64,000 bases of DNA from Sistotremastrum niveocremeum HHB9708 (GCA_001630475.1 KV419398.1:843825-907824), one strand, 5' to 3'. Shown: positions 48,508-61,276, numbered from the stretch's first letter. Made by a program: numbers and translations. The notes: generated from the sequence alone by a model not told the origin.

Positions 48508-50163
48508 GCTCCCTTCGTATAAATACTGGTGTCACTAAAGAATGGTGAGTTATTTTTGATGCGTATATTCGAGGGAGGTGCTAATGCTCGGTCAGTGTCT
48601 ATTCCAGGAGCAGATTCAGCTCAAGATTTTCTGTTGCAGCCATTCCATCTCATCGGAATGACCAGAGCTGCTTGTCCGCTTACCAGCGTTTCGTCAGCGA
48701 GGCGTCTCGCTACACGAAAACACGCAAGCCCCATTGCACGATCATTCATCTCTAATCGTAGGCTTTGGGTCTGTACATTAATATGCTATCTTTGTATCGA
48801 TTTGTCAACTCGCAACCGATTATCCTGCCCTCGATATTTAGGTAGCGCAATTTTCGGCGTCTCCAACCGTAAATAAGGATAAGATTTTTCTGCTGTCGAA
48901 CGCTGTTCACTCGCTCCTCTTAAAGCCGCCCGATAGTACTATATCGCTCAGCATATATCAATCACCACCAGTGGTAAGACTTGATCCATCATCCCAGGAT
49001 TCGAGTTCATGACGTCCGTTCGGGCTTCGCGAACTACGATCACATAATGAGTCCCGGGATACAAAGGGATAAATACTGCTCAGATAGTCATGATATTTTG
49101 CTCACCAAAGACTATAGCCGGATCGAATCCAACTATCCGAGTTCACAGTAAACAAAACCCCGAGCGCCAGTGTCTAACTTCCCAAAACGATCTCGGACTC
49201 GGCCCCCGGATACACGAAAGCCACATCATCGCTCACCGGCATTGCAGCAGGCTAAAGCCACAAAAACCTCTTCGTAGGTCCTGTCCTCCTCCTCGCCACT
49301 ACACGCCAATGAATCCGAACGGATGAACTAGGAAAATCCGAGGCTCAAATCCAAGGATAAACCACGATGATCTCCCATGAAACTTTGTACACGCTCGCGA
49401 ATTCGCTAGGGATGCTCGCTATGCTCGTTGTCGTTGCTTATCATTTCGTCGCTGTGAATTCGAAGCGGTTAGGAAGAGCATAAGAATTGTCAGGAGAGTT
49501 GTCAGGAGAGATGAGAGGAGGGAGGGAGAGGTGAGTTTTGATCCTTTGGTATTCTCGTTTTGGGCGGGAGGCTGACCGGTTGAGATAGGCTCTGTTCTGC
49601 GTTTTGACTATTTTATTGTTCGACTCTTGTTTTGCACATATGGAATATGAACGTTCTATTCCGAAATTTCATACCATGTCAGGTCTGAAGCTCTGACGTT
49701 CATCAGCGCTCGTAATTCGAATCAGGAACTCCGGCGCTGGCAACATCCATCCTCATTACCGCTGAAAGCTTCACTTCCACTTCCAAACGGCCCAAGTTTA
49801 TAAGTGCATCTCTCACAATTCAGAATTAAAGCGAAGAGGAAATTCTCTATCACCGCCGGCTCCTCAACACATCCCATCCTCCATCTTCCCTATCACCTAA
49901 AGCTTCCTTCAAGGCCTTCTAGCTCACCGCTCATAACCCCATGACCTTTGGACGCGTTCCCATGACACACCTCATCCCCAGTATTCTCTTCGAGAAAATT
50001 CTGTCTTCGACCAACCCGGAGCGGGAACGGGAACGGAATGTGGGGAGGTAATGGAATGATGACACGATGCATTTTTGCTTCTTTCTTCTCCCTCCTCATT
50101 GCTTCCTACAGCTTGTTTCTCAATTCTCACTCTCACTCTTTATGTAGGACCTTAGGACCTCGA

Positions 50164-50339
50164 GTCGCTATTGCCGCAGATCTGCGATCATTATGTGGCT
50201 TCTCTTCTCTCTGCGATCAACGAACGTCAAACATCGAACATCGAAGGTCGAACGCGGTCAGGCGCCACGAAGCCAATCCCAATCCCAATTGACAATCACC
50301 GTAACAATTGACCTGACGTCAACTCCATTCCACATCCTC
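50164..50339 (+). repeat. diverged direct duplication, copy 1
   Basis: Shares in order with 50551-50687: GTCGCTATT, CCGCAGATC, CTTCTCTTCTC, CGATCAACGAACG, GGCGCCACGAAGC, GACGTCAACT and a TCCTC end. Copy 1 has an extra insertion of about 35 bp of GAACATCGAA-like repeat. Confidence 0.65.
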
Positions 50340-50550
50340 ATACTGTATTACCCCTCCTTCTCAACGCGATTGTATAGTTCAAACCCTCACACCACCATTG
50401 CCCATGCATTCAATATTCAACGTTCAATTCACCGAGTACTGAGTTTCATATGTTTTGGGATTTGATTCTAATACTGATACCTTCCTTATAGATTGTTCGG
50501 AAGACCTCTAATGTGACCTCAATGAGAGTCGACTCGCGTTGCGTTGTGTT

Positions 50551-50687
50551 GTCGCTATTTCCGCAGATCAGATCATATCGATCATCCCGTCCACTTCTCT
50601 TCTCCCTCCGATCAACGAACGGCGCCACGAAGCTCATGTTAGTTGACATTGACAATTGACTCGACGTCAACTGCATTCCGCGTCCTC
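50551..50687 (+). repeat. diverged direct duplication, copy 2
   Basis: Partner of 50164-50339 in the same orientation; shorter by about 40 bp. Confidence 0.65.
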
Positions 50688-51586
50688 CTCTTCCGCATAC
50701 CTCTTCCGCAATACTCATTCCGCGTCTTCCTAGTATTCAACGCCCCTAGCGTTGCTCCACCATTCCCTATCCAAAATCAAATATTCAATATCCCCTAGCC
50801 ACCATCCACCGTATTCAATTTCACATTCGATATTCAACATTCAAAACTCGCATTCGCAATTTCGCATTCGCTCGTACACTTTGAGTTCCACCGACGAAGG
50901 AATGATCCTGGTTCAATTCCTGATTCCTGATTAGGGTGTTATTCGTCTAATGCCTAGCGCCTAATGCCTAATGCACATGCACGAAACGAGAACAAAACGA
51001 AGGAAAATAGAAGGAACGAAGGGAAGGAACGAAGGGAAGCTTCGAGCTTCGTTATGATAAACCGAAAGAACGTGCGGACATTTCGACATTTCGAACATCG
51101 TCTCAAATCAAATTACATACAGGAACATGCCTCCATGCATCCACGGAAGAAGTAGAAGAAGAACAAAATCAACAAAACTGAAGATAATAAACATCATCAA
51201 AATATAGAAGGGGGCGTCACAGAACGTGAAGCGTGAAGCGTGAAGCAAATCAAAAAAATGAGGATGAAAAGACGAGGAGGGGAATTCTAGCAAATATGAG
51301 ACAATATATAATTGAATGGTCTATAGAGAATGACTCGGAGAACGGGAAGGAGAGGACGGTATGCCTAATAATAGGATTTAGGAGTATGTGTAACGTGTAG
51401 TGTGTAACGTGTAATATGATGAGTAGAATGTCCAATGCAACAGAACGAGACAAGAGACAGATGGTGATACAAGTCGAACTTCGAAGTCTTTCGATTTTCG
51501 ATTTTAAGCTGGTCCTCCAATTCCTCCAGCAACGAAACTGAGAACGAGAAGGAACGAGGATGAGAAGAAGGAAGGAAAGGATAGGA

Positions 51587-52909
51587 TCATCTGGACCATT
51601 TCTCCTTTTCACCCGATATCGACTCTTTCCTCGGACTATGCGGATGCGGACTGTGAGGATGATGTCCATGACCCAAAATGCCCACACTCCGCTCTTTACT
51701 CCTCGACCCATTCAACCATCTCGTAATCCAGCTCATCGATTCCGGCACCCGGACCTTCAACCACCCCAACGAATTCGACGTTGATACTGATGTCGATGTT
51801 GACGATGACAAAAGTGATGGGGTGGAGGGAAGAGCAATCGAAGAAGATTTGGACGTCTTTTCGCGATATTCGCAAAATGCGTACCAGGCTCCTCCGACTA
51901 GTGTTAAGATTATGCCGATTGCGTTTGTAGGGGAGAGGGAGAGGTTGAATATGAGGACTGCGAGGAGGATCGTGAGGACTTGTTTTACATTTGCTATATC
52001 ACAAGTCAGAATGAGTTAGAGAAGAGGGGGGGAGATAACGGACCGGCAACTGTCATTGTCAAAGGCCCCGTCTTTTTATTGGCGGTAAATGAAACGACGT
52101 TAAGGCCAAATGCAATAGCGCCGTTGACGCATAATGCGAGTAATCGAGCACGCGTCATTTCGACAGCTCCAAAAGCCCGCACGCGATCTAGTTCTCCTGT
52201 AAAATGTGCAGCGAGGACACATTGTATGAATGCAAGGGGTGACATTCGGAAGAGGAGATCGAGGGGGTGGAGTTTCGTTTCGAGACGAAAGGAGGAGATG
52301 GAGCCGTGTGTTGTTAGAGTGCTTGGAGGAGATTGAAGGATGTTGGTCGCGACTGTTTTTAGGGATGCAAGGAGTGTACCGAGGAGTGTGAGGAGGAGGC
52401 CGTAGAGTGTGAAGTAGTAGTCTCCGTATGTGGCGAATCCGACGCCTGCCATGACGGGAAGGAGAGACATTAATTTTTTAGAAGAGAATTTGGAGCCGAG
52501 GAGAGAGACGGATAGGAGGAGGGTGAAGATGGGTGTGGAGGCTCGGACGACCTGATGGAAGGGTATTGTGACGAGCTGGAGGGAGATGTTGGATACGGCG
52601 ATGTTGAGGGTGTAGAGGAATGAGAAAAGGAGGAGGGAGAACGATTGACGGGATGAGAGACGGGCGGGGGTGAATGCGCCGATTGACAATGAAGAGTAGG
52701 AGCCGATGGAGGAGAACAGGGCGTGGAGGGCTGTGAGGGAGTAGGGGAAGGGAAAGCGAACGAGGACGGATTTGTTGTAGAGAGTGAGGCCGAGGTTGAA
52801 GAAGAAGTAGAGGATGAGCCAGAAGACGGGTCCGTCTGTCCATGGTGGCGGGTCACTGGGTGAATGGGAGCGGGCGTCGGGACGTGGCGGGGGCGGGGGC
52901 GGGATGGCA

Positions 52910-52947
<38 letters not shown>

Positions 52948-53021
52948 GGAGGGTGAGGGTGGGCGGGGGCTAGACGCATAGAGTGGACGTCGTGGAGAGT
53001 AGTAGCAGTACGCGAGTACAT
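51587..53021 (-). CDS. triose-phosphate-transporter family nucleotide-sugar/phosphate transporter
   Basis: Two exons. The larger (ends near 52047) codes about eight membrane segments of the TPT/DMT type: FWLILYFFFNLGLTLYNKSV, PYSLTALHALFSSIGSY, LQLVTIPFHQVVRASTPIFT, LLPVMAGVGFATYGDY, FGLNVVSFTANKKTGPLTMT. The second starts NVKQVLTILLAVLIFNLSL and ends in a Ser/His-rich tail. Such carriers exchange sugar phosphates or nucleotide sugars in Golgi, ER or plastid membranes; substrate unknown. The N-terminal part contains a run of 37 C on the coding strand (52910-52946). The only nearby ATG (53021) is in another frame from the transporter in the sequence as given. One extra base, or two fewer, in the run would put it in frame. 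The start is therefore unsettled. Confidence 0.8.
52910..52946. repeat. 37-nt poly-G homopolymer
   Basis: Unbroken run of 37 G on the plus strand, inside the proline-rich N-terminal coding part of the transporter gene. Its exact length sets that gene's frame. Confidence 0.95.
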
Positions 53022-54471
53022 GGGCGATAGACAAACGATTAAGAGTCCGCCCACTTTTGCCTTTCGTGCCGACGCCTTGGAAACGTCGATTACGTAATCT
53101 GCCGACTCTCTTGCTCGATCTGACTCGCTCTCTCGTCGGATCCTCAGGGCAGCTGGTCTATATACCTCGACGAGCACTCGAGTATCTGCAATGCGAGCAG
53201 ATCTCGAGAATGGACGAGGCGTTGTTGTGCATTTCTTACTCGCTTCCCGTGTCATCTCGGCCGAGCTCATGCCGCGCGGGAACCACGCTCGTTCTAGATC
53301 GCGCTCTATCCTCCATTCCGTCCCTATATCTTTTATTCAAATATCTTCCATTCGACTCGCTCACCATTACACTCCAACATTGCTTCAAAATTCAACGTTC
53401 AGAGTGTTTAGACGAGCCTTGGTCCTTGGAAACGAGATCAGGTTCTTGATCACCCTGCACGCCGGTCTTCCCTGTCATCTCCTCGTTTCATCCGCTGTCA
53501 CGCTATTCCTCAGATAACCCTCAGTTCGTCCACTTCCGCTTCAAGACCACTCGTTCTCGCGTTCTCAGCCAGCTTTCGACCTTCTGGCTCGTGCGCGGAG
53601 CGCTGGATTGTTGGCACTTTGACGCCTGCCACGACGCAATTACCGAGTCGGCCAGATCTCTGTTCAAGCTTTTGCTCATTACGTACAAGTCTTGGATATA
53701 TTTTCCTTTGACTGATACCTTTGTGCATCAGACATATTGCATCGCCATTGCCAATGAGCAATTGGTTTATTCTGTCCTCTACGCTTTCCATGGGACATCT
53801 ATCTCACGTAAACCCACGACGATCAGGCCTCGATCTCTATCTATAGTCTCAGCATTCTCAACTTCTTCTGAGGCGTCAGCTGGTCAGCTCGAAATTGCTA
53901 CACACACTGGTGTTGTCGAATTGTGGACACATTCCGCGCACGTTCTTCGATGAGTCCGAGCCATTCTCTGCTCGTCTTTCAACTTCCAAGCGTCGCTTTT
54001 CATCAACCACACAACCTTGGACGATTGTTTCTCCTTTCTCAAATAAATCATTATCGTATCTAGCCCACCACGCATCTTTTTATCCTCATTTTCGCGCTAC
54101 GACAGTACGCAGCTACCACTTTGACTTCAACCTCAACATCAATATACTATAAAATAAATACGATATGTCCTTGATACCACCACCAGTTTAACATCGTCAT
54201 TTCCAGAATATTTCCCCTCGCTATCATGCCACAAAATTTGCTTCCGCAACCTCAACAAATGACAGAATGAGCCACCCCGTCACGTGATCTAAGACGCCCG
54301 TCAACAGGGTCTCCTCGTCGTCTTACGCCCTACTTTTTCTCCCTCCTCCCTTCCTCTCTCCTCCCGCATTCATCCTGCCACCTCACCAACTCGGAACCTG
54401 AGTATTTGACCCCCGAGCTCGAAATTTGAAAGTTGACGTTTGGGAATTGAAGATTGAAGGAAAGAGGAAAG
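53022..54471. other. intergenic region
   Basis: About 1.45 kb. Open frames present start with GTG or TTG and show no motif. The last 170 bp are very CT-rich, as in promoters of strongly expressed fungal genes. Confidence 0.4.
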
Positions 54472-55957
54472 ATGACGCTAGTGTCGTTTCAGCCTCCTCA
54501 GACCGCACCGACGTATAATATGCTCGAGAGGAAGAAGGTTATGGAAAAAGCAAAAGCGGCACATGTACGTCTCTTCCCATCACACTATACCCAATCCCCT
54601 TCCCCTTCCACCTCCGTCCTTACTGCTCAATCTGACTTTGCGTACAGTTGAGTCGACAATTAATGATGCGACTAAGTTACGCACGACTTAAAGTCGATCA
54701 CGGATGGGTACGTCCCCCCCGTCCCCTTCCCCCTTCCTTCCAGATGAAGAGCTGATGGGGTTTTTGGTGTGGTAGCAAAAGCAGAATCTGAACGAAGTAG
54801 AGAATCTCTATTTCCACCATTACAGACAAACACAAACCATCTCTTCGACACCTCTCCCGCCTCCTGAGCCGCATACCTATCTTTCTGAGCCTTCCCCCCT
54901 CGGTGGGACTGGAAGCGGGAGCGGTGCTGATCCAACGAATATTGGGGACTCGGAGACCTCGACGGTGGGGGCGGGGATGGTAGTGGATAGCGAACGAAAT
55001 TCGCATTCGAATTCATATGCACTTCCTCCGACTCCAAGGCCTTCGAGCATGCCATTCCATTATCAACCCCCCACCCCGCCTACCGAATCAACCACCAAAA
55101 CATCCGCCCCAACCCTTCCTACTACTACTACTACTACTGCACCTATTGGCTCTTCTGGTCCTACGACTAATAATAATACGAGGACGACGCCACTCCCGCC
55201 TCCTATACCTCTTCCCACGTCCCTCCCGCACCCTCATCCAATGCCTGCTCCTTCTACGAATCCGAATCCGAATCTAAAATCAACATCACATCCCTCCGTA
55301 TCCCAATCCCATCCCCCCGCCTCCTCCCATCCGCATCCGCATCCCCACCCCTCCACCTCACAAACACCTTTACAGGCGGCACAAGCCCCGCCACCCCCAC
55401 CGCCTGCACCGCTTCCAATCCCAATATCAATGCCCCATCCCTACCCCTCCATCGCATCGCGCGACCGCTCTACCGATACGAACTCGTTATTTGGAGTTGG
55501 ACCTCCACCTGTCCTAATGCTCGGTCCTGAAACTCTTAAACCTTCTTTTAACCCTTATCCTCACCATCCTTCTCACCCACATTCACACTTGACTTCACAC
55601 GGCTACGGACAAGGACTGGGACAGGGCCATGGGGTGGGAGGGGGAGGGAAAGCTCCTGGTACCGGTGCAGCGGGAGTAGGAGGGACGGGAGCGGGAGCAC
55701 CGCTTACTTATGATTCGTTCTGGTCTTCACTTTCTTCCTCAACTTCGGCTGCATCGACACTCAGTGGTACCCCTGGACTCGGCCTTGGTGGACTTGGTGG
55801 ACTCGGACTTGCCGCAGGAACATCACCAGCAACAGCAGGTGGAACAGCGGGGTTTGCAGTTGGTGGATTAGGGACGTCGGGAGTGGGAGGGACAGGAGGG
55901 GGAGGGGGACAGAAGAGAACGGCGGGTCGGGGCAATATTTCGCGAGGACGTGCATAG
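54472..55957 (+). CDS. Whi5/Nrm1-like motif protein with low-complexity tail
   Basis: Three exons. From the ATG at 54472 (MTLVSFQPPQTAPTYNMLER), KKVMEKAKAAH joins by splicing to LSRQLMMRLSYARLKVDHGW and then to QKQNLNEVENLYFHHYRQTQ. The conserved LxxRLxxARLKV core resembles the short motif by which Whi5/Nrm1-type repressors bind the G1/S factors SBF/MBF; this is a motif-level match and may be wrong. The remaining 370 residues are disordered: Pro/Ser/Thr runs, HPHPHPHP, PPPPPP, and a Gly-rich end (GLGLGGLGGLGLA, GGTGGGGGQKR). Whi5-type proteins are nuclear and held off by CDK phosphorylation. Ser-Pro and Thr-Pro pairs are present. If this reading is right, it could act on genes with MluI boxes such as the one at 24711. 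Confidence 0.55.
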
Positions 55958-56674
55958 CGTTTGGTACATGGTACTGTGCTATCGCGAGATGAGCACCGCG
56001 TACGCCATGGCTATGCCTCTACCTTCGGATCGATTCGGATTCGTGATTTCCTTTGACGCTCTGACACTCCTTTGATCGTGACGCTCTGCTCTGACGCTCG
56101 AGCCCCGAGCCTCACGTCCGATGTCATCCCTATGACATTTTTGTAACGACATTAACATTGACATTGTCAGTTTCAAGTTTTAACTCTGCTTTCGCTCTGG
56201 AATTTCATAATCGCATTAAATAATAACAGCACTGTACATTCCTCACCCTACCACCCCTCCCCTCCAACTCATCTCCCCTACCGTTCCCTACCTATAAACC
56301 GTAAAGTAAAGAGTGAAGAAAAAGAGAGTCTAATCGGGCATAAGTAGGCATAAGTCCAGATCCCCGAGTCCGAGTCTCCGGCCGGCCGAGCACAGCCCCA
56401 GAACGACGCACACGACTCCATTTGATTTCTTTATATTTTGCTATTTGGCTCTTTGCTCCTCTCATCAAAGCCGACCGAAGAAGGCCCAACGAGCCTCTAC
56501 CCCACCTCCTTCCTTCCTCCTCCGACATCAACCACCCTCACAAATTATCAACCGTGCCACGACCCCCATCAACGAATTACCATCCGTGCGACGACCAAGC
56601 CGCCACCACCGAGCCACCGAGCGTGCCGCAAACGACACGCCGAACGAGGACGAGGACGAACAGAATAGAATAGA
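55958..56674. other. intergenic region, promoter of DGK1
   Basis: 720 bp, no gene. CT-rich near 56240-56290 and 56500-56530. Confidence 0.4.
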
Positions 56675-58283
56675 ATGACGCTCAACGACGCACTCACACG
56701 ATCACATACGCTCCATTACGATCCACCCTCGTCACCTTCTTTGAAACGTCTTCGGACGCGCTCGCCTTCGCCTGCTATTGCCGTCAGCACTCATTCGCCT
56801 CATTCGCCTCACGGGAGTCGGTCGTCGATCTCGTCCGCCTCGGGGGCGTCGCCGAATAAGACAGGGATGGGCGATGTTACTTCTTCGGCTTCAGCTTCAA
56901 AGCAGGCGACACCGTCAGCATCGGCGTCGCCTTCGGCTCTGAAGAGGAAAAAATCGGTGTCGAAGAGGAGTAGTAGTGATGGTCTTGTGACCGCGAATGG
57001 ACACGCGAACGGGAATGGGAATGCCACTAGCAATGGTCATTTGGAGGGTGTAGAGGAACATGATGGAGAGGAAATTGTGTTGAATGAAGTTGATGCCACT
57101 TCGAAAAGCTCAACAAGCTCAAAGGAGATTGGAAGAAGTGCTACTGCTCCCGTGAAAATAGACTGGGAGATCCCTAGAAAAACGTTGCATTCCTCAATCG
57201 GTCAGTCCCTTCCTTTGCGCCCGCGCTTGCCAACCGATCAATGACTCACGATACATCACGGACGAAACAGGTTTTCTGACCCTATCATTATATGTGAACG
57301 GCGGCACCCCACAGCCCGTGATAGTGGTTTTAACGGGCACACTCGCGATCGTGGCCTCTGCTGATTTTCTCCGTTTCCGATTCTCGACATTCGAGACCTT
57401 GTATGAGACGTTCCTCGGTTTTCTCATGCGTGAGAGCGAAAAAGTACGTATATGTTCTACTGAATCAGTCCGGTCCCTGTGGTCAGGGCTGACGAGAGTT
57501 CTTCCCCGACAGCATAAAATAAATGGAGTCGTATGGTACCTCATCGGCGTACTCTTTGCGCTATACTTCTACCCGATGGATATTGCCGTGGTCGCGATAC
57601 TGATGTAAGTCCTCCTATTGACAGTTCCCGACGTCTTGGACAACCTTGTTCACGACACGATGATCATTAATCTGACGTTATGTTATGTTACTAGCTTATC
57701 CTGGGCCGACACCGCCGCGTCGACGATTGGGAGGCTATACGGACGTTACACACCCGCACTGCCATCCCGCGTGCTTCGGATTCCTATTCCCTTTGTGAAG
57801 GCGAGGTATCATCCGCGTCTGGGGTTTGCATCACGTAAATCGACCGCAGGATTTATGGCGGCTGCCCTGACTGGATTAGTCATTACGACCTCGTTTTGGG
57901 GTTATTTTGGGCCTTTGAGGGCAGGGTTTGATGCTGGGAGCGCATCAGATTCACTTCTAGAGCCTGGGATGGTGTGGACGTGGAAGAATGGGAGCTGGGG
58001 TGGATTGGCGGTGTTGGGAGTTGCTGCAGGGTTGATCAGCGGTGTGACCGAAGCTTTGGGTAAGTCTATTGCTGTCATGTTCATTTTGGATTGGCGGTGG
58101 GCTGGTTGAATGGCCTTGGGGCCCTGGTGGGAATGTGCGGAAGGTTGATTATAAATGCTGATGATCGTCCTTTTGTTTGCTTTTCTAGATCTGGGGTGCC
58201 TGGATGACAATTTGACACTTCCTATCCTTTCTGGCGGAGCGATTTGGGCATTGGCGGAGGGGATCCGATGGTGGACGCAATAG
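56675..58283 (+). CDS. DGK1: CTP-dependent diacylglycerol kinase
   Basis: Six or so exons from the ATG at 56675 to the TAG at 58281. The first 150 residues are a Ser-rich, disordered cytosolic tail (LKRLRTRSPSPAIAVSTHSP and more). The membrane enzyme follows: RKTLHSSI joined to GFLTLSLYVNGG, IVASADFLRFRF, GVVWYLIGVLFALYFYPMDI, LSWADTAASTIGRLYGRYTP, RKSTAGFMAAALTGLVITTS, AAGLISGVTEAL and, across the last intron, LGCLDDNLTLPILSGGAIW. This is the Dgk1 family, which uses CTP (not ATP) to make phosphatidate from diacylglycerol in the ER and nuclear membrane, countering lipin phosphatase. SWADTAAS and LDDNLTLPI are strong family marks. Length is about 430 aa, longer than yeast Dgk1 because of the N-terminal tail. 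Confidence 0.87.
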
Positions 58284-59332
58284 AGGTGATTGGGCTGATT
58301 TGAAAAGTACAGAGGACGAGATAGAGACGATTTAGTAATTTGACTCGAGCTGATATTGTGATACCCGTAGATTCTTGCTAGCATTCGCCGAACGATCGGG
58401 ATACGACGTTGTGGCGCGGATTCGGCGGGTCGTGCGCATCTTGCGAAACGGTTATTTGATTGATCGGATCTTCCGGGCGGGCCGAAGTTGCTCGGGGTGG
58501 AATTTGCACTCCTAAAACTAAATTCGGGCGTGGTGCGTCGATTCGCGGTCGAAGCGTGCGTCGTGGCGGGGGTAATGCCATGCATTCGACGATTGCGTTT
58601 GATGCGAGAGATGGATGGATGGGGAACACGAGTCAGAAGAGACCCAGCCCCTGACCTGATCAGGCTCTCGGTCGGCACAGTCAGCGTGTCCGTGGCCCTG
58701 AAATACGGACCTCGCATGACATGGGAATCCTCGCCTTATTCGACTGCTGAATATTGCGCACCCCTTTTCTCTCGGCCGCATCCCGCATCCCGCGAAATTC
58801 GTCGCAGCCTCTCGAATCGCTGGCTTGTCCGAGGAGACACCGGCCATCTGGGGCTTATGTCCGCGCCACTGTGCCTGAAACTGAGGTCAATCAGGCCACG
58901 TCGCAGCACACCCGCCATCGCTCGACAAGCAGCCAGTGCACTCGCCAGCCCACACTCGATCCCGTCCGACGCTTTCCGCGGCCACTCGCTCTGCGCCGTC
59001 GATCTGCACCAGAAACTTGTCCACCGCAATCTCGATCATATTCGCGGGGCGGAGTTTCAAAAACAGAAGTGAGCGATCGACTCGCGCTCGAGTTTTTCAG
59101 TCATTGCCTTTTCCCCTCCTCTCTCTTCCCTTCTCCGTCATCTTCCCCTCCCGGCATCTTATCTCTCTCTCTATCCACATCGTCGTCACACAGCGTGCGT
59201 TCTCCTCTCCTCGTCGTCTCTCACAGCGTCGACGCCCTTTTGACAGTTCTTACAGCACCAACTCGGGACTTGAACCATTCCCTCACTGTCGTCGTCGTCG
59301 TCGCCAGTCGAGTCTCCCCGTCCTCGTGCACG
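58284..59332. promoter_or_regulatory. upstream region of the Zn2Cys6 gene
   Basis: About 1 kb. The last 230 bp are pyrimidine-rich (59100-59330) and include a GTC trinucleotide run near 59289. The frame of the regulator stays open far upstream but no ATG there has support. Confidence 0.4.
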
Positions 59333-61276
59333 ATGGATCAGAATAATAACCATCACGACGATGGCCAGACGCCTCCAAAGCTCCCTTCGTTCAGAGAACT
59401 ATTGAGCACACTGTCCATTCCAGATCCCATCGTCCCGGGCCATCCTCATTCTCAGCTGCCCATGCTCTCAGATCCATTCACTGGTTCGCCCATCGGGCCC
59501 CAGAAAGGCTTGCGGTCGCGTATACGGGGAAGCGAGAGCGCCAGTCCCTCTCCAGACAGAGAGAACTACCCTGCCTCCGCCTTCCGTTCGCCCCAGAGCT
59601 ATGTCTCCCCGCCGAAGCGTCCCGGATCAGATCGCACAGCGTCGATGCGCTCTCCCGAAGACCTGCACATTGTCCCTAGCAACGCCTCTACAAGCTATGC
59701 TCTAAGCCCTGCTTCTTATGGTCCCGTTTCGCCCTCACATCATCATTTAGCGAATGCTCATCTCGCTGCTGCCCAATCTCAAGTGCATACACGCCCCCTC
59801 GTCCCCGTCGATTTGCCCGTTTCTCCCCCTTCCCTTCCCAGCCCTTCTCAATCGCATCATAGCCATTCAGGCGTGTACCGCAGCGTTCTTCAACGTGCCT
59901 ACCGCGCCTGCGCAGAATGCCGTTTGCGCAAAGTGCGCTGCAATACCCCAACAGGCTCCGAGAAATGTCAGAGATGCATCGAGCGAGATCTCCCATGCGG
60001 AGAGGCCGATGCAACGCCTCCTGCCCCTGGATCATCGTCGATCAACGAATGGAGTCCCGGAACGATTCAGGGCAGAGAGAAGCGACGACGACTGAGTGAG
60101 GATGTTGAACTCCAGGGTCCGGGGTAGAATGATCTCTTTCATTCATCTCAATACCACATCTTTGATTTTTGATCTCTGCCTGTTTTTTTTGTCTGTCATT
60201 TTAGCTCGTTCAACTCGCAACTTCGCGGACTCGGCTTAGCCGACAGCTCCCATCGAGATGCGCATATATTCACTTCCTCAAACGTTTCTAACTTATCTTC
60301 GGGCGCTCCTCAACACTCCATCGTTCACACCGGCTCATCAGTACGCCACCGTGCTACCTCCACCGGCGGTCCATTCACCCAAGAAATCCCCTCCGAACTG
60401 CCGTATACCACTTCAAGCACGCCTCCTCTTCCTCATCATCATTCGCCAACTTCCCCACCCGTCCGCACCACCCCACATCATTCGTCATCATCTCATCATC
60501 ATCATTCCCGTAATCGTTCCTGGACGAATGCTTCTACTAGCTCTAGCCCCCGGCGACTTGTTTCAGTCTCGAGAGAGAACGAGTTCTCAGATGCCGCCGC
60601 CGGGGGAAGCACGCGACCACGTGCCATTTCATTTCCTACTGCTCCTGCGCATTCACCTCTTTTCGATTACCCTCCGACCTCCCGTCATCGTTCCTCTTCA
60701 AACTCGTTTCTACCAGGTCGCACGCCTATGATACCAGAACAACCATCTCGTCCTTCTTCGCCCCCTGATCAGAATCAATCTCCGACAAATCACATGGACA
60801 CATCAGGGTCGACGATCACGGACAAGTTGAGAATTTACAGGGCGCCTCCTGCTTCGCGTGGTCCCGGAAGAAGGAGGACTTCGTCGAACCCGACTTCAAA
60901 TCCGCTGCCGCGCACAACCAAAGCTCGGTCCTCCTCTGGTTCTGCTATCAAAGGATCTACTACGTCGAATATCCCGGGCAGATACCCCGACACGGATATT
61001 TACCGCAATAGGCCACCTGGCTGGATTCCATCTGTTTTGTTGCCACCTTCGCCTCAGCCCGGCCAAGAACGAATCGAATCATCTCGATCAGGCGCAGAAC
61101 AGCGTCAAACAGGTGTTCCTTGGAGATCCCGGGAAACGCAGGCACAACATCCGAGATCACCTCCAGAAGTGATCAAGGTTGAATCGAGCGACGAAGATGT
61201 CGAAATGGAGGCTCCCTCATCCTCACTCAACAAAGGCAAGGGCCGGAGCGAGAACGATCCGAGATACGATCAATGA
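59333..61276 (+). CDS. Zn2Cys6 fungal transcription factor
   Basis: Two exons, 59333-60123 and 60205-61276, joined across an 81-nt intron (GTAGAA...TTTTAG); splicing reads LQGPG into SFNSQLRGLGLADSSH. The N-terminus (MDQNNNHHDDGQTPPKLPSF) and the first 180 residues are Pro/Ser-rich. The DNA-binding zinc cluster lies near residues 187-220: ACAECRLRKVRC then EKCQRCIERDLPC, six cysteines. A basic patch follows (GREKRRRLSED). The second exon is disordered, with HHHHH runs and many SP sites, and ends VIKVESSDEDVEMEAPSSS, which contains a SUMO-type VIKVE site. No fungal-specific middle homology domain is seen, so the effector part is atypical. Targets unknown. About 620 aa. Confidence 0.85.

Larger units (their letters stand above)
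48508..51586. other. 3-kb gene-poor, repeat-rich interval
   Basis: No convincing gene. It holds GTCAGGAGAG tandem repeats near 49490, a diverged direct duplication (50164-50339 and 50551-50687), ATTCAA-rich low complexity at 50400-50430 and 50780-50870, a CTAATGCC repeat near 50950, and a GTGAAGC repeat at 51228-51245. Confidence 0.5.

Noticed and set aside
53591-53953. 120-aa frame in the interval after the transporter
   Set aside because: Starts with GTG and has no recognisable feature.
58754-59332. Long upstream extension of the Zn2Cys6 gene
   Set aside because: Open frame without a supported ATG; pyrimidine-rich leader-like DNA. The ATG at 59333 starts a typical regulator N-terminus.
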